Part shown: positions 1-11,175 of the stretch, in pieces
Position numbering within the stretch: the stretch's first letter is position 1
How the letters are laid out: the number at the start of each line of letters is the position of its first letter
DNA from: Scytalidium lignicola
Taxonomy: Eukaryota; Ascomycota; Leotiomycetes
Assembly (NCBI GenBank): GCA_002812745.2
Contig: NCSJ02000403.1
Span: forward strand, 1-36,233
Direction of reading: 5' to 3'
DNA: 36,233 nucleotides
Notes under the pieces: model-generated
What the model was told of the DNA's origin: nothing
The model's input: the letters and a program-made list of their open reading frames with translations, nothing else
The model's database searches: none
Position numbers and translations under genes: made by a program

Positions 1-127
1 GTTCTTGAAGCTTTGAAATTGGTATCTTTCCAAAGCCATAAAGCTGGCGTATTGCCTCCTTATGTTTAGTAGGAATCTCATCACCTGGTTCATGCTGAAA
101 ATCAAGGGGAGGTGTTTGAGGAGCCAT
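1..127 (-). CDS. Tc1/mariner-like transposase, N-terminal end only (cut by window edge)
   Basis: On the minus strand an ATG at 127 opens a frame that runs without a stop off the left edge (42 codons). It begins MAPQTPPLDFQHEPGDEIPT and continues with a basic, helical stretch (KHKEAIRQLYGFGKIPISKL). This resembles the helix-turn-helix start of fungal Tc1/IS630-type transposases, where such a region binds the terminal inverted repeat; the resemblance is from memory of the family, not a search. Glutamine codons are intact (CAA, CAG), so this copy does not show the C-to-T decay seen at the right end of the window. A hairpin upstream (195-215) may belong to the element's terminal region. The catalytic DDE part lies outside the window, so whether the gene is whole cannot be judged. 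Confidence 0.55.
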   Translation of the reverse strand, partial: MAPQTPPLDFQHEPGDEIPTKHKEAIRQLYGFGKIPISKLQE

Positions 128-194
128 AGTGTATGATTTACAAATATTTTGGTGGGAGACCTACCTAAGCGACACAGACTTACGACACCCGGCT

Positions 195-215
195 CGTTAC
201 GCGCACTTCGTAACG
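195..215. repeat. Perfect 7-bp inverted repeat upstream of the transposase start
   Basis: CGTTACG (195-201) and CGTAACG (209-215) are exact inverted repeats with a 7-bp loop. They lie 68 bp upstream of the transposase ATG in a locally GC-richer patch (about 168-230), which stands out from the AT-rich DNA that follows. It could be part of a subterminal transposase-binding region; the outer end of the element was not found. Confidence 0.45.
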
Positions 216-1574
216 CTTGCTAAACTTGCCCAAATTTAACAGTAGGATAGATTGCAAACAAATTTGCTACTGGTTAAATAAACAGATTGCCTAGTTAGGA
301 GATACTCTATCATCTAAAACCGACATATATATCAAATTTACTATATAATTCAAGGATGAGGATGTGTTTAACTATTTAATGTGATGTCTTACAGTAACAT
401 TGGGACCCTAGATCAGCAGCCGACAACAGAGTTAAGCATACTGTAACACCCACTACAAATAGCAGTGTGCTATCTTTGCTCCCCTCTTACAATTTTTCCG
501 GGAGAGGTTGATAATTCCTAGAAAGGATTTTACTATTAGAGAAAATTTGTACATGACCATATAAACACTGCCGAAAAGGCCGCAAAAACCTAAACATGGC
601 CGATTCACTGACCACAACTCTGTAAGTAGAAACTTCGATAGGCCTCGACGTAATAAGTTTATAATTAGTGCTACGTAGTACCATTATTTAAATTGTCCAC
701 TGCTTGCCTTTTAATATATTAATTAATTGATTGTAACACTTAAAGTACTATTATCATATACTTTTCCTCTCACTAATATNAAAAAACACATGCACTGGTA
801 ACTAGTAGTGGCTAATTGACAGGTGAATGATTCCAACCCTCGGTTAGTAGCTATGAGAGAGCCCCGGCGATATTAATCTTCAATTATTTAATACTAGTAT
901 GATTATAATATCTAATGAGATTGCTCATAGCTGAAGTGGTTTACATGAGAGTTGATCCCGGCCACATGTACTCTTTGGGATCGGTTCGGTTTATACTCTA
1001 CCTCTAGTAGAACACCTTAAAATATTAATTGCACAGTACTGTACAGTACCGCCAAGAAGTGTATGATAATAACGACTAAATCAAACCTCATAACATAATC
1101 GTACAGAATACCTACTATGTAAACTTTAAAAGTGGAACTTCAACGACCTATTCTAATTATTAACATACCATACATTTAATTGGCTATTAATTATTTCTTG
1201 AACTTTCTGCATACTCGACTTTTAAGCATCCAATGTAAGTTGTCTGCGTTCACCATTAGAATAAAAAAGTGATAACATGGATTCCTAGATAATCGCAAAG
1301 ATACCGACAAGTTATATATCATGCTGCAAGTATGTAATTGTTTACTTAACTCTACCCTGAATATCTACAAGAATTGGTTCTCAATCCGATTAACGCCCAT
1401 TTCCTTATGCTCTGTAATCTATAAGTTGCATGCCAGCCTAACCTCGCGTAACCTACAAACCCATCATTCATGCTGAAATCTAATCTTCTCAAAGGAGGAA
1501 GAACAGGAAAAACAAAAGATTGCACCACCTTTACCATATGAGAATGGTGTATAGAAAAGAAAAAGAGAGCAAGC
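216..1574. other. AT-rich intergenic stretch without a recognisable gene
   Basis: No open frame here is gene-like; the few small frames have no protein character. One exact 14-bp palindrome, GTACTGTACAGTAC, lies at 1036-1049. An N at 780 directly precedes a run of six A. Confidence 0.6.
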
Positions 1575-3300
1575 TTAATTTACAGAAACCCTATTTTCGG
1601 CACGATTTGCCGAGTGCTCTCTCGGCCTCCAGGTATCTTCTGCTTTAGTTCCTGGTGGGAGCCACGAGGTACTCATTCCCCTGGAGCGGCCAGTTCGACC
1701 GCGGTCGTCGGATTTTTTCGTATCCTGTTGCGGATTGAGAGCATATCCATTGGTGTAAGGATGTGGAGCAGTAGAGCTCACTGGGGATTCAAACAGCATA
1801 GTTGCCGTCCCGCTATCACCTGGACGTGTACTAAGTGGCAATAATGTCTCCTCTTTGATATCCATCATCTTTGCCTTCCGATCTGCTCTGTTACCTTCTT
1901 TCGTGCGGTCATAAAGATAAAGGCCAAAGAACGTCAGAGCAATACCCGCAGCTTGGAGCTTGGTAGTTGGATTCCGGAACCATATTATTGCGATGACAAC
2001 TACAAATACTCGCTTTATGAGGGATGCAACAGAGTATGTCACAGGCGACACCATGGAGAGGAGTACAAAAGCTATCAGATTTTGCCCGAAGTGGAAGGTG
2101 CCATTGAAGAAGAACTCAAGCGCTAGACGGCCATGATCTAATGCTGCACTGTGTGATTCTATATCCAGGGCACCATCGTGTAGAAAGTCTCGAATAAGCC
2201 CGATACCTTCTGACCAGAACCAGATTGGAAATGTCGCGAGGAATGCGAGGCCAGAAGAGTAGCAGAGGAGGTTTAGTTTATCTAGCTTGCGCGAGTGATT
2301 GTATTGTCCTGCTGCTTCCGCTATCGCCGCTTCATTGAAGAGGCGCTTCGAGAATATATTTTGTGTTACAAAGATGAGTGCCGCCAGGAAGGCACAAACA
2401 ATGCCGAAGATATTGCCTTTGAACTCTGCAGAGCAAGCAAGCATCACTCCAAGCGTAAGAGGGATCAGGGAGAAGTATGTTGCGGTAGGATAGCGAATGT
2501 CGAAGACGACGCGGTAGGCAAAGACTGTGAACAGTGGGGAAAGACCTTTAATTGTGTGGACGAGGGAGACAGGAATTTTAGCCGTCGCTGTAGAGCTGAG
2601 GAGGTGACCACCTATTTGGAAGACGGCGAGTGGAAGAGTAGTTCTGATGACTTCTCGAGATGGATAGCGAATTCCTTGGCGGAGGGCGGGGACCTTGGTT
2701 TTTATAGAGGGGTAGACAGATGCTAGATAGGAGAAGAAGAAGCAGTATGAAGAGACGAAGGCGAATTGAATGAGCGTAAGAGTAGCAGGTTTGGCAAAAG
2801 TGTTCAATATTGATTTTGAAGATGTGTTGGTTAAGGCGCTAGAGAAGTACCAGATAAGACAGAGTCCCTGCAAGTAGGTTGCTGATCAGTTGTCACATGC
2901 TGCCACAATTTGGAGGGGCGCTACTCACGATCAATGTTGGTGATACAGGTGCTTTCAAAGCATCTGAGATTTCATGTACATTGGAACTGACACTTCCTTT
3001 CCTCGTCCGTATTGTTTTGAACGCGTCGCTAAGACTCTTCTGTCTTGAATGCGTCTTGCCGCCTTTGCTCCAGGAAGCGCCCCCTAGTATATTGCTTCGC
3101 CTTGTATGCCATTGATCTGCGGGTGAAGAGCCATTTGTACTACCATTTGGAATGTTCGAGTGTATGGTGTGCGCTGATTGCATCTCGGGCATTTCGATGT
3201 GATCGGGAAATTTCTCCATGGAGGTTCGTTGGGGATCTACCCCAGGGGACTTTAGAGTGTTGATGGCAGTTCTCGAGGTTTCTCTTGTAGAGTGAGGCAT
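1575..3300 (-). CDS. Triose-phosphate/nucleotide-sugar transporter family protein (Sly41-like)
   Basis: Two exons: 3300-2929 (124 codons) and 2867-1575, joined over a 61-bp intron (donor GTGAGT, acceptor TTGCAG), giving 554 aa. The ATG at 3300 is the first in frame. Residues 1-115 form a hydrophilic Ser/Thr-rich cytosolic leader. The joined sequence then reads into the conserved segment LCLIWYFSSALTNTSSK, followed by about ten hydrophobic segments typical of the TPT/EamA drug-metabolite transporter fold, including the conserved motif near HTIKGLSPLFTVFAYR and the later SVASLIKRVFVV. The C-terminal ~90 residues are polar and disordered. In fungi this family (Sly41, DUF250) sits in ER/Golgi membranes and exchanges phosphorylated or nucleotide-linked sugars; the exact substrate cannot be read from sequence. 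It is divergent from the SF3b2 gene with about 518 bp between the start codons. Confidence 0.9.
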
Positions 3301-3818
3301 TGTCGCAGGATTCAACGAGTGTAAGGTCCAACAAGTGGATTATAGTATGGCTGCGCGACAAATCTATCACCGCATTGTAATTTGTATAATGAGTGTTGTG
3401 AGCAGTCACGCAGGGTGTGAGGAGGTCGTGAGTGCGGTGGTCGTGATGATGGTGTCGTAAATTATTATTATACGCAAGCACTCTTGTTCCACCTAATCAA
3501 TTAAAGCATCCAGTTCGTATTGCTACTCATGGTGGACCGTGCACATCATAAGGTGCCTGAAATATCGGGCCGAACTTTTCCGCTGCATGATTATTGGTGC
3601 ATTCATCTTTCGCGACTTTTTGAGATGCGCAGAGGCAATGAGATCAATCATATAGCCTTCTCGTCCTAGATAACCTTCATCGCAGCAAACACCACATCCC
3701 TTTGCGCATATAGTTATATTTCACCTGTGTATGACAATATATATAGAGAGATAGATACGAATACTTGCATTGGGATTCCACGAGTCTAATCTGGGGCCTA
3801 AGCCCCTCGCCCTTCAAG

Positions 3819-5606
3819 ATGGCAGCACCTAAGATGACGAAGAATCAGATGAAGCGAGCGAAGAAGAAGGAACAGAAGAAGGAGAAGGTCCAGGTATGCA
3901 GCAATGATGTTTGCAGCTTTATTTACTTCCCTACTAACGCGATCTAGGTCGCACCAACCCCGGAGCCAGAGCCTAAAGTGGAAGAGCCAGAAGTCAAGAA
4001 GGAACTGCAAGCAGAAGAAAATGAGGAGTCGGCGCAGGTGGATATCTCAGCGTTAGCGATACATGAGGATGACCCGAACTATATCATGTACAAAGATATT
4101 CTGAACCGATTTGGATCTACAGGCGAGGAGGAGGCAGCAGCTAAGGAGGCGAATGCGGGTGAGAAGGGAGAAGTCTTTTTTGACGATGACGAGGATATCC
4201 CCGACGAAGACGAAGAGGCAGATAAACAACCAAAACTATCGAAGAAGAAGAGAAAACAAAGAGACCAACTATCTGTTGCAGAACTGAAAGCATTGGTGAA
4301 GAAGCCGGAACTGGTGGAATGGACAGACACATCAGCAGGAGATCCAATATTACTGGTGCGCATTAAGTCGCATCGAAACGTTGTCCCTGTGCCAAGTCAT
4401 TGGTCGTTGAAACGGGAATACTTGTCCTCGAAACGTGGGGTTGAGAAGCCTCCTTTTGCTCTTCCGAAATTTATCCAAGAGACTGGTATTGCGGAAATGC
4501 GAGATGCGGTTCTGGAAAAGCAGGATCAGGCTACTTTGAAACAGAAGCAGAGAGAAAGAGTGCAGCCAAAAATGGGAAAACTAGATATCGATTACCAAAA
4601 ACTCTATGAAGCTTTTTTTCGATTCCAGACCAAGCCGGAATTAACGCGGTTTGGAGAGGTTTACTACGAAGGCAAAGAGTATGAGACGAATTTGCGACAT
4701 TTACGACCAGGCGAACTTAGCGATGAGCTGAAAGAGGCACTCAACATCCCTCCTGGGGCACCACCTCCATGGTTGATCAACCAGCAACGATTTGGCCCGC
4801 CACCTTCTTATCCGTCCCTTAAGATTCCAGGTCTTAATGCACCACCACCACCTGGTGGAGCCTGGGGCTTCCATCCCGGAGGATATGGAAAACCCCCTGT
4901 AGATGAGTTTAACAGGCCTCTTTACGGAGGTGATATTTTTGGCGTTCTTCAACCGCAGGTCAACAACCAGCCGGGCGAACCTGTAGAACGAACGCTATGG
5001 GGAGAACTACAGCCGCCTGAAGAGGAGTCTGAAGAAGAGGAGAGCGAAGACGAAGAAGAGGAGGCTGATGAAGAAGATGTTGGCGCTGGCTTACAGACAC
5101 CAAGTGGTCTGGAAACTCCCGGAGGAATGGCTTCAACTGTACCGTCTGAGTACCATGGCGAGATTAGTGTTGGCGGCGAATTAGACCTGCGTAAACAGCG
5201 ACGCGGCACAGAGACTGAAGAATCAGTCCATCCTCGCTCAGCCTACACGGTCATCCCTGAGCGACAGATTCGTGCAGAAGGCTTCTTTGGTGGCGAGCGC
5301 GCCTACGACGTTCGAGGTGCGCAACAGAACACACATCTCCCTGTCCTGGGCCAAGATGATGAGGGTCGAAAGAGAAAGAAGCCTGGGGATGTTGAAGTGG
5401 CTCTTGATCCTGATATGTTGCAGTCAGAGAATGGAATTAGTAAGGAAGAACTGAAGAGACAGTTTGAAGCGCAAAAGAAGGAAGAAAATAAGGGGTGGGG
5501 GTTTGAGGAAGATCTCAGCGACATGATCGCCCAGGAGAGTCGGAAGAGGCAGAAGAGAGATGAGGATAGGAGAAGTGAGAGGAAAGAGAAAAGTTATCGA
5601 TTTTAG
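3819..5606 (+). CDS. Splicing factor 3B subunit 2 (SF3b145/Cus1 family)
   Basis: Two exons: 3819-3893 (25 codons) and 3948-5606, giving 577 aa. The 54-bp intron starts GTATGC and ends CTAG, with an exact TACTAAC branch site at 3932-3938. The protein opens with a Lys-rich start (MAAPKMTKNQMKRAKKKEQK) and an acidic region, followed by the DUF382 domain (about 140-270: VKKPELVEW, PVPSHWSLKREYLSSKRG, FIQETGIAEMRDA). The PSP domain (about 278-325) has the signature LRPGELSDELKEALNIPPGA and PPPWLINQQRFGPPPSYP. An acidic Glu/Ser stretch and a basic C-terminus follow. SF3b2 is part of the U2 snRNP SF3b complex that holds U2 on the intron branch region. It is shorter than human SF3B2 but longer than yeast Cus1, as is usual in filamentous fungi. 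Confidence 0.96.
3894..3947 (+). other. Intron of the SF3b2 gene with perfect TACTAAC branch site
   Basis: Donor GTATGC at 3894, exact yeast-consensus TACTAAC at 3932-3938, acceptor AG at 3946-3947. The branch adenosine (3937) lies only about 10 nt before the acceptor. Splicing here joins KKEKVQ to VAPTPEPEPK in phase 0; the unspliced frame soon ends in a stop. Confidence 0.9.
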
Positions 5607-6143
5607 CTGTTGATCTTATATTTGGCTTGGACGGCACGAGGTTATGGTTACCACCTCTGGTGGCTGTTGTAATATTAACAACTTCTGGTATAGAAGTAGG
5701 AAGAACAAGTTCCCCGAAGGCAAAGTTCGAATCTGTTTCTGCCGACCGTTAAATGTGTACATTGATTACGGATTAAAGCATAGAATTGATGGCTGCAATC
5801 CTTTACCACGCAAATTTTACTCCATAATTTTGAAGGATTAATTAAATTTGTGTAGTATACTATAATTATAAAATCTAAGTTTCTATTTCACAGCAAGATC
5901 ATACTTGATCACCACATCAACATCACTTTCAGCATCACGTGATTAACTACTAGATCGGGCACGCGGCCGCATCGCGCTAAGAACATTGAGGCGACTACCA
6001 AAAAACAATGTCGAGAGTTGGTGCCGTTTAAGGTTTAAACTTCTCCACAGGTTCAACGTCACAGCAAAGCCCAACGTGATTCCAGCGAAGGAAGTTTTAC
6101 CATCACGACCGCGAGTCAAAAATTTGACTCAACTTCCATCACC
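5607..6143. other. Intergenic region between the SF3b2 and RS-protein genes
   Basis: The left part holds the SF3b2 3' UTR, with small hairpins such as CCACC-TCT-GGTGG near 5660. The right part is the promoter and leader of the RS-rich gene, with a palindromic TCACGTGA at 5935-5942 and a GC-rich patch at 5957-5980. No gene is seen. Confidence 0.6.
5935..5942. promoter_or_regulatory. Palindromic E-box TCACGTGA
   Basis: An exact 8-bp palindrome with core CACGTG, the site bound by bHLH factors of the Cbf1/USF type. It lies about 200 bp upstream of the ATG of the RS-rich gene, in its presumed promoter. Function is inferred from the motif alone. Confidence 0.45.
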
Positions 6144-8716
6144 ATGGACAGAGGTCGCGATAGAAGGTTAGTTCCCTTTTCTTTAATCCTATATTTCTAT
6201 ATGCAGGTCTATATCCAGACATGACTTCATGCCCAACCGGAAATATATCTGGAAGATGGTTACTGTCCTACTCGGTTTATATTGGAGCGCGTGGACTTCC
6301 TGGACTTATTGGAACACTATTTTGGACCTTTCCGACTCGGTTACGGTATGATGTGGACAAAGATCAAGAGATACGGGACGATGAAGATATCGGTTTCTTG
6401 CGACTACTGTGGCGACTGTAGGAGCCATGACGACCGATCCATAGCACGAAGATGTTGAATATAAACATATAACAAGGGCCTCGCGGAGGGAATTGTGGAC
6501 AGCATAGCCAAAGTGCGATGCAGGTTGTGGTCAAGTTTACAAACAATACACATCAACAGATTGAATGGAAGTTTGTGACGGGCAAAGGAGGCTTGAAAAG
6601 AGTGCGCGTATTATATATGTACTATATGGGAGGCAGTACACGATCGTGCTTTCAACATCAATCACAGATTCTACCTGCTGCTGTGTACGCGATATTATGG
6701 TTTGAAGCTCACTCGCTTCATCTCATCTTCAATAAGTCGCCAAAGGTTATTAGCCACATAACTATCCTCACGAAACCCTTCTTGATCGATACTATCATCT
6801 AACCATTGTCTTCTCGATCGACTAATCAGGACAACTTGGGACAGTAGAGAGCAATATCAGGACTGCAAAATACCAATATGAGCTGGATATCTCAATTGTT
6901 GAAAGCCTCCAAGGATTGTCTCTCAGAAACTATTGGATTGTTGAGCAGTTCATTGCTTATGGTGTCTAAGGATGGTTACTGCCGAGCTAGCTCTTGGTCC
7001 TCTCTGGAAACTGACCGCTATTGATATTCTATGATGCTATATCAGCCTTGGAGGAGGGCACGTGCTAACGAGTTGTGATAATAGATTAGATAGTCGTGGG
7101 GATGGAGAGGTCACAAAGATGGGAGGCGGCGAGTCGTATCGGCCTGCTGCAAGACCTCGATCTCCTAGAGATGACTATCGTGACAGAGATCTGTCTCCGC
7201 GAAGAGATCGAGGTCGTAGTCCACGAGATCGTGGACGCACCCCGCTTGGTGCCGATAGCTACTATCCAGGTAGCAGAGATCGCTCTCGACGAAGATCGAG
7301 ATCTCCTTATAGAGCGAGAAATAGAACGCCTCCTCGAGATATTTCAAGTTGGCGTTCGCGACCAAGGTCTCCAATAAGGCCACGATCCCCTAGAGCCAGA
7401 AGCCCACCCCGAAGATATTCTCCTAGACGAGATGACGATAGAAGGGATAGGCCTCGATCACCAAGAAGAGATGACAGGTTCGTTTTCAAAATTAACCAGG
7501 GTTGATATGGGCTGACATCTTTTTGTATAGGAGACGGTCAAGATCTCCATACGACCTTGATAGACCACGTGCCAGATCGCCATTTCCCAGAAGATCTCCC
7601 CCTCCCGGTCCGAGAGGTTCTTGGCGACCACGTTCCCGTACCCCAGATCGCCGGGATGATCGTCGTGATGATCGAATACCAAGTGGTCTAGGTTCAGCTG
7701 CAGCTACTTGGCGCCGCCGGTCTCCTTCACCTGTAGCTCGCGATTCTGGTCGGTCTTCTGGTCGAACTTCTGGTTCCACTTCACGCCGGTCATCGCCTCC
7801 AAATAGGGTCCTTCCCTCACGAGATGATCGTCCACGCCCAAGGTCTCCTCCTCCACGAGAGAAGTCACCTGCACAACAGGCAATTCCATATAGAGATCGG
7901 GATTCGGCGAAATCAACTCCTAAAGAGCGTTCGCCTGCCCGACCTGTCGCTCCAAGATCGCCTCCACGTGGTCCAGCTGGTTATAGACCACCTCCCACTG
8001 GACCCAGTAGTATCCGCCCTAAAGATCCTGCTGTCTCACCAGTGACTCCATCCACCAATACCTCGGCTTCATCAAATACCAGACCGGAAAACCCCAATCT
8101 AACGGTACCTCCGGCTGGACCGCGGGGATATGTGCCTCCAACCCGAGGGTCCCCATATCCCACAGGACCGCGACGCTCATTTGGCGCAGAGCGTCATCCG
8201 CGCCCAGAGCCCGCATCTTGGGGAACTGGCCGTTTTGTTTCTGATTCTACCCCTAGAGCACCCACAATTGTTAGTCGGCCCCCACCATCGCCATCCCCTA
8301 CAACTCCCGTAGCACCTACTGGGCCGTCGGGCATTCCCACAGGACCGCGAGCAGGTAACTCGGTTCCAACCCGTCCTTTAGGCTCCTATAGTCGCCCTCC
8401 GCTCGCAAGTGTGGCCCCATCAGGTCCCCGAATTCATCCGGCAATAGCGAGCCTGCCAGCGATAATAACGGGTGGCAGGATTGATCCGATTGCATCTGGT
8501 ATTCCAAGCGACCTTGCGGCGCGACTGAAGAAGAGGCAAGAAGAAGAGGAAGTTATGAGAGAGGAGTTAAACATGAAACAGGATAAATTAAGAAGAGGGC
8601 TTAAGACATGGGATCGGCTTTCGAGAGACAGTGCTGCTATGGGGCTTAGAAGCGAGTTAAGCGAGAGACATGTTAGGTTATTGGCCGGTGAAGGTGTTGG
8701 TGGAAAGGCGTTCTAA
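6144..8716 (+). CDS. Arginine/serine-rich (RS-domain) protein, probable mRNA-processing factor
   Basis: Three exons: 6144-6166, 7085-7477 and 7531-8716, giving 533 aa. The start lies in a strong CACCATGG context. Exon 1 encodes MDRGRDR and the first part of an Arg codon; joining to 7085 in phase 2 gives MDRGRDRRLDSRGDGE. Intron 1 is 918 bp (donor GTTAGT, branch CTAAC at 7065-7069, acceptor ATAG), far longer than the others here; intron 2 is 53 bp. Residues to about 260 are dense in RS, SPR, RDR and SPPR repeats. A Pro-rich middle follows, and the end is charged and helical (LAARLKKRQEEEEVMREELN, then LKTWDRLSRDSAAMGLRSEL). Such proteins act in nuclear speckles through phosphorylated RS contacts, but no RNA-binding domain is visible, so the precise role is open. 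A start within exon 2 (ATG at 7119) is possible if exon 1 is not used. Confidence 0.8.
6167..7084 (+). other. 918-bp first intron of the RS gene containing a decayed coding-like segment
   Basis: The intron is about ten times the usual length in this window. Inside it, a frame open from 6225 to 6455 (77 codons) has protein-like composition, with FGPFRLGYGMMWTKIKRYG followed by a Cys cluster CDYCGDC. After a frame change, 6509-6802 continues with VVVKFTNNTHQQIEWKF. I do not recognise the family. An acceptor-like TATATGCAG ends at 6206, so the segment could also serve as a cassette exon that introduces early stops. Confidence 0.45.
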
Positions 8717-9446
8717 TGGTCTAGGAATGTATTGCCTTTTACTTTGGTCTCCTGGCGGATTTTTATAATGAAAACTTTCTCATGAATATTTGTGGGAATT
8801 AGCATTGATAGGGAGCATGGCGTTGAAGAGTTAATGCATCAATCTCTACCCTTGTAATAAGGCAGAGGACGGCGTTAGAGGCTGGTTTGTGTATATTAAG
8901 TAGAATCATACTCTTATAGGATTGTAGCTATAGACGAGGTACTGTAGATCCTGAAAAGAACTTTTAATTCAAAACTTTCCGTTTTGCTTGACTTGTTACG
9001 CTACTCTATGCGTATTTGTTCCTGAAATAAGTAGACTATAACTGTTAGGCTATGTATTCAAGAATACAGGTTCAATTAAAGTGTGAAGCTCTAAATCGGC
9101 ATTAGAAAATTAAAATATACTGACATATTGCCATATTTTCATTTATGTTTAATTCTTCTATCAATGTATCCGCACCCCAACATCTCGTCCAACTCAGCAA
9201 TAGACCTCATCATTTAACTAGAGATTTAGTAGCCTTTGGTGATTACAGACTAATGCAGTATTTGATGTTTTTAGAGCCTTTTAGATATAGCAATTGATGG
9301 CCTCAGGCACTAGAATCAGTTCTACTTTAAATGGACCAATAAATGGTTGTGCCCGACATGAATATTAATAGATATATCCCCAACTCCTCCTTTCTCCCTT
9401 CCCTAATATTTATTTTAATTTATTATGTACACATCATTTATAACTA
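8717..9446. other. 3' flank of the RS gene, no gene seen
   Basis: AT-rich sequence with no convincing open frame. The part next to the RS gene is presumably its 3' UTR. Confidence 0.5.
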
Positions 9447-10290
9447 TTAGCCCTCGCTTAATTGCAGATTCGCAACGAAATGCTGTCTTGCAGTGGGCAA
9501 GGATCTGGCCGAGACAAATAGCGCTGGTTATCCTTATTAGATCTGCAATGAATCGTTGTGAATTTTGTCTTTAATAGTTCTTTTTAATTTAGACTAGATA
9601 ACTGACATAGACGCTAAGATTTACCTGTTCTTTGTGCCTCCTATCTCTTTATTTATACCTGCAATGAGAGTCTTATGCAACTTTAAAGATTCTTTAAACA
9701 GAAGCAGATTTGTCATCTGACGTGCATCACTTGCTAACGTCCTCTATATACTTTCATTCTCTCTGAACTTTGCAAGCTGTTTATATCTTTAGGAGTACAC
9801 TAAGAATATCATGAACTATGAGATGCCGAGACTTTAATGATGCTTCCCTAAGCTTAGATATGCAACGAATACATCTCTGCATATTCTTAGAACTTGCAGA
9901 CAAACTATAGCGCTGGCCATTCGGAATTAGATTTGCAACAGAGTTCAACAATTTTCAAATTAATAAAGGGGGAGTCGCTAGTCTTTTAATGCTGGTTCGT
10001 TAAGTTAGATTCGCAAGGACTTACGGACATAGACGTTAGGGATATGCCGAGACTGTTAGTGAAGATTTCATGGATAGAGATGCATCGAAATAGAACATGT
10101 GTATGAAGGAGTCAGAGATGCAACGGATTGAAAACACGCCCGCACAAACAGGGCAAGAACGTGCCGAGAAGTATAGCGCTGGTTCTTTGAATTCTGATAT
10201 GCAACGACTACAGGAAGATAAAAAGAATAAAAATAGAAAATATACCAGATTATCTAGTGTTGGTTACTAAATCCTAGATGCGTGAGACTA
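9447..10290. repeat. Degenerate tandem array, unit about 70-80 bp, tRNA-like motif
   Basis: A motif of the form GGCAAGA..TGCCGAGA..TAGCGCTGGTT..TTAGATATGCAACGAA recurs in diverged form. The clearest copies are 9494-9556, 9822-9871, 9896-9941, 9976-10019, 10040-10091, 10150-10210 and 10245-10290, with a partial one at 9449-9481. The TGCAACGA-like box sits at about 9472, 9545, 9862, 9935, 10013, 10082, 10201 and 10280, mostly 70-82 bp apart; 9560-9820 holds weaker traces (for instance 9661 and 9724). The block TGGCCGAGAC..TAGCGCTGGTT resembles the 5' half of a eukaryotic tRNA-Leu, including its A box, and the spacing matches tRNA length. It may be a decayed tRNA-derived array or SINE cluster. 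No copy has an intact cloverleaf that I can fold by eye. Confidence 0.6.
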
Positions 10291-11175
10291 CTTTTAGGGC
10301 AAGATCTTCAACGAATTTAATGAATGATTTGTGGACAGTTTCAACGCTTGGTCTTTGTCTATAATGGGAGCTGTTTTGGTAGGATTACGGGAAACGGTCA
10401 TGTGTTTGACATGCATTCTATTTGAAGTGTCATAAAACTGGAAAAGAGTGCGCTGTTGAACTTAGTCCATAAACATTGAGTTTATCCGCATTTGCATCTT
10501 TATACAATGATAGGAAATATTCGTCACTAAGGATACATCTAGCTTGAAATCAACGACGGAAGAAGCCTTGGATCTATAGACTTAAAGATTTTAATGTGTT
10601 AGCGACGGCGAGCTGTTTGTACGCATGTATATGTGGAGATAATAGAAATTGTAAGCACTCAATAGGAAGATGCAAAGAAAGGAACAAAGCTCAATCTTCA
10701 CGGCATGAAAAATTTGACCTATATACCGTAGAAGTTTAAGACATAGTTCGTATACCTTCTTTAGTTGTATACAACTGAAGATACGAATGGTAAAAGACTA
10801 TAATTATTAAGTGATTAGGGTAGCTATGTCTTTAGAATGTGATGGCTTGGAATACCAAAAATGTTTTATATGGGGTGTCATATCCCGGATCTCGGTGTAG
10901 TATTCAATGGCACAGTTGACCCCATGCATGTAAGTATTCTTTGTATTTCACAAGCTAAGATGGCACATATAATCGTGAAATGGATTGTAATTAATTAATT
11001 CTATGTGTAATTTGCATTAGTATTAGTATCTAAAAGAAGTCCTTCCTAGTATCTATGTAATCGTCACACCTTCCTCACTGGTAAACATTTGGAGCCTTTC
11101 AATCAACTCTTCAAGAAGTCGACCCTGTGTATAGCTAAAATATTTTGATCTATATTATATGTATTATAAAGATGC
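10291..11175. other. AT-rich intergenic stretch without a recognisable gene
   Basis: No coding frame or repeat is convincing apart from one weak copy of the array motif just after 10291 (GGGCAAGATCTTCAACGAAT). The right part is the 3' flank of the minus-strand transcription-factor gene. Confidence 0.5.

Noticed and set aside
2295..2726. 143-codon plus-strand frame
   Set aside because: It lies entirely antisense to exon 2 of the transporter gene and has no protein character of its own.
5725..5733. GTTCGAATC, a tRNA B-box-like word
   Set aside because: The neighbouring bases do not form a five-pair T stem, and no matching acceptor stem or A box lies at the right distance upstream.
6207..6351. 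Exon following a 40-bp intron after the RS-gene start
   Set aside because: The joined frame leaves the RS character at once and stops at 6349-6351. Joining 6166 to 7085 keeps an Arg-rich start. It is kept only as a possible poison exon.
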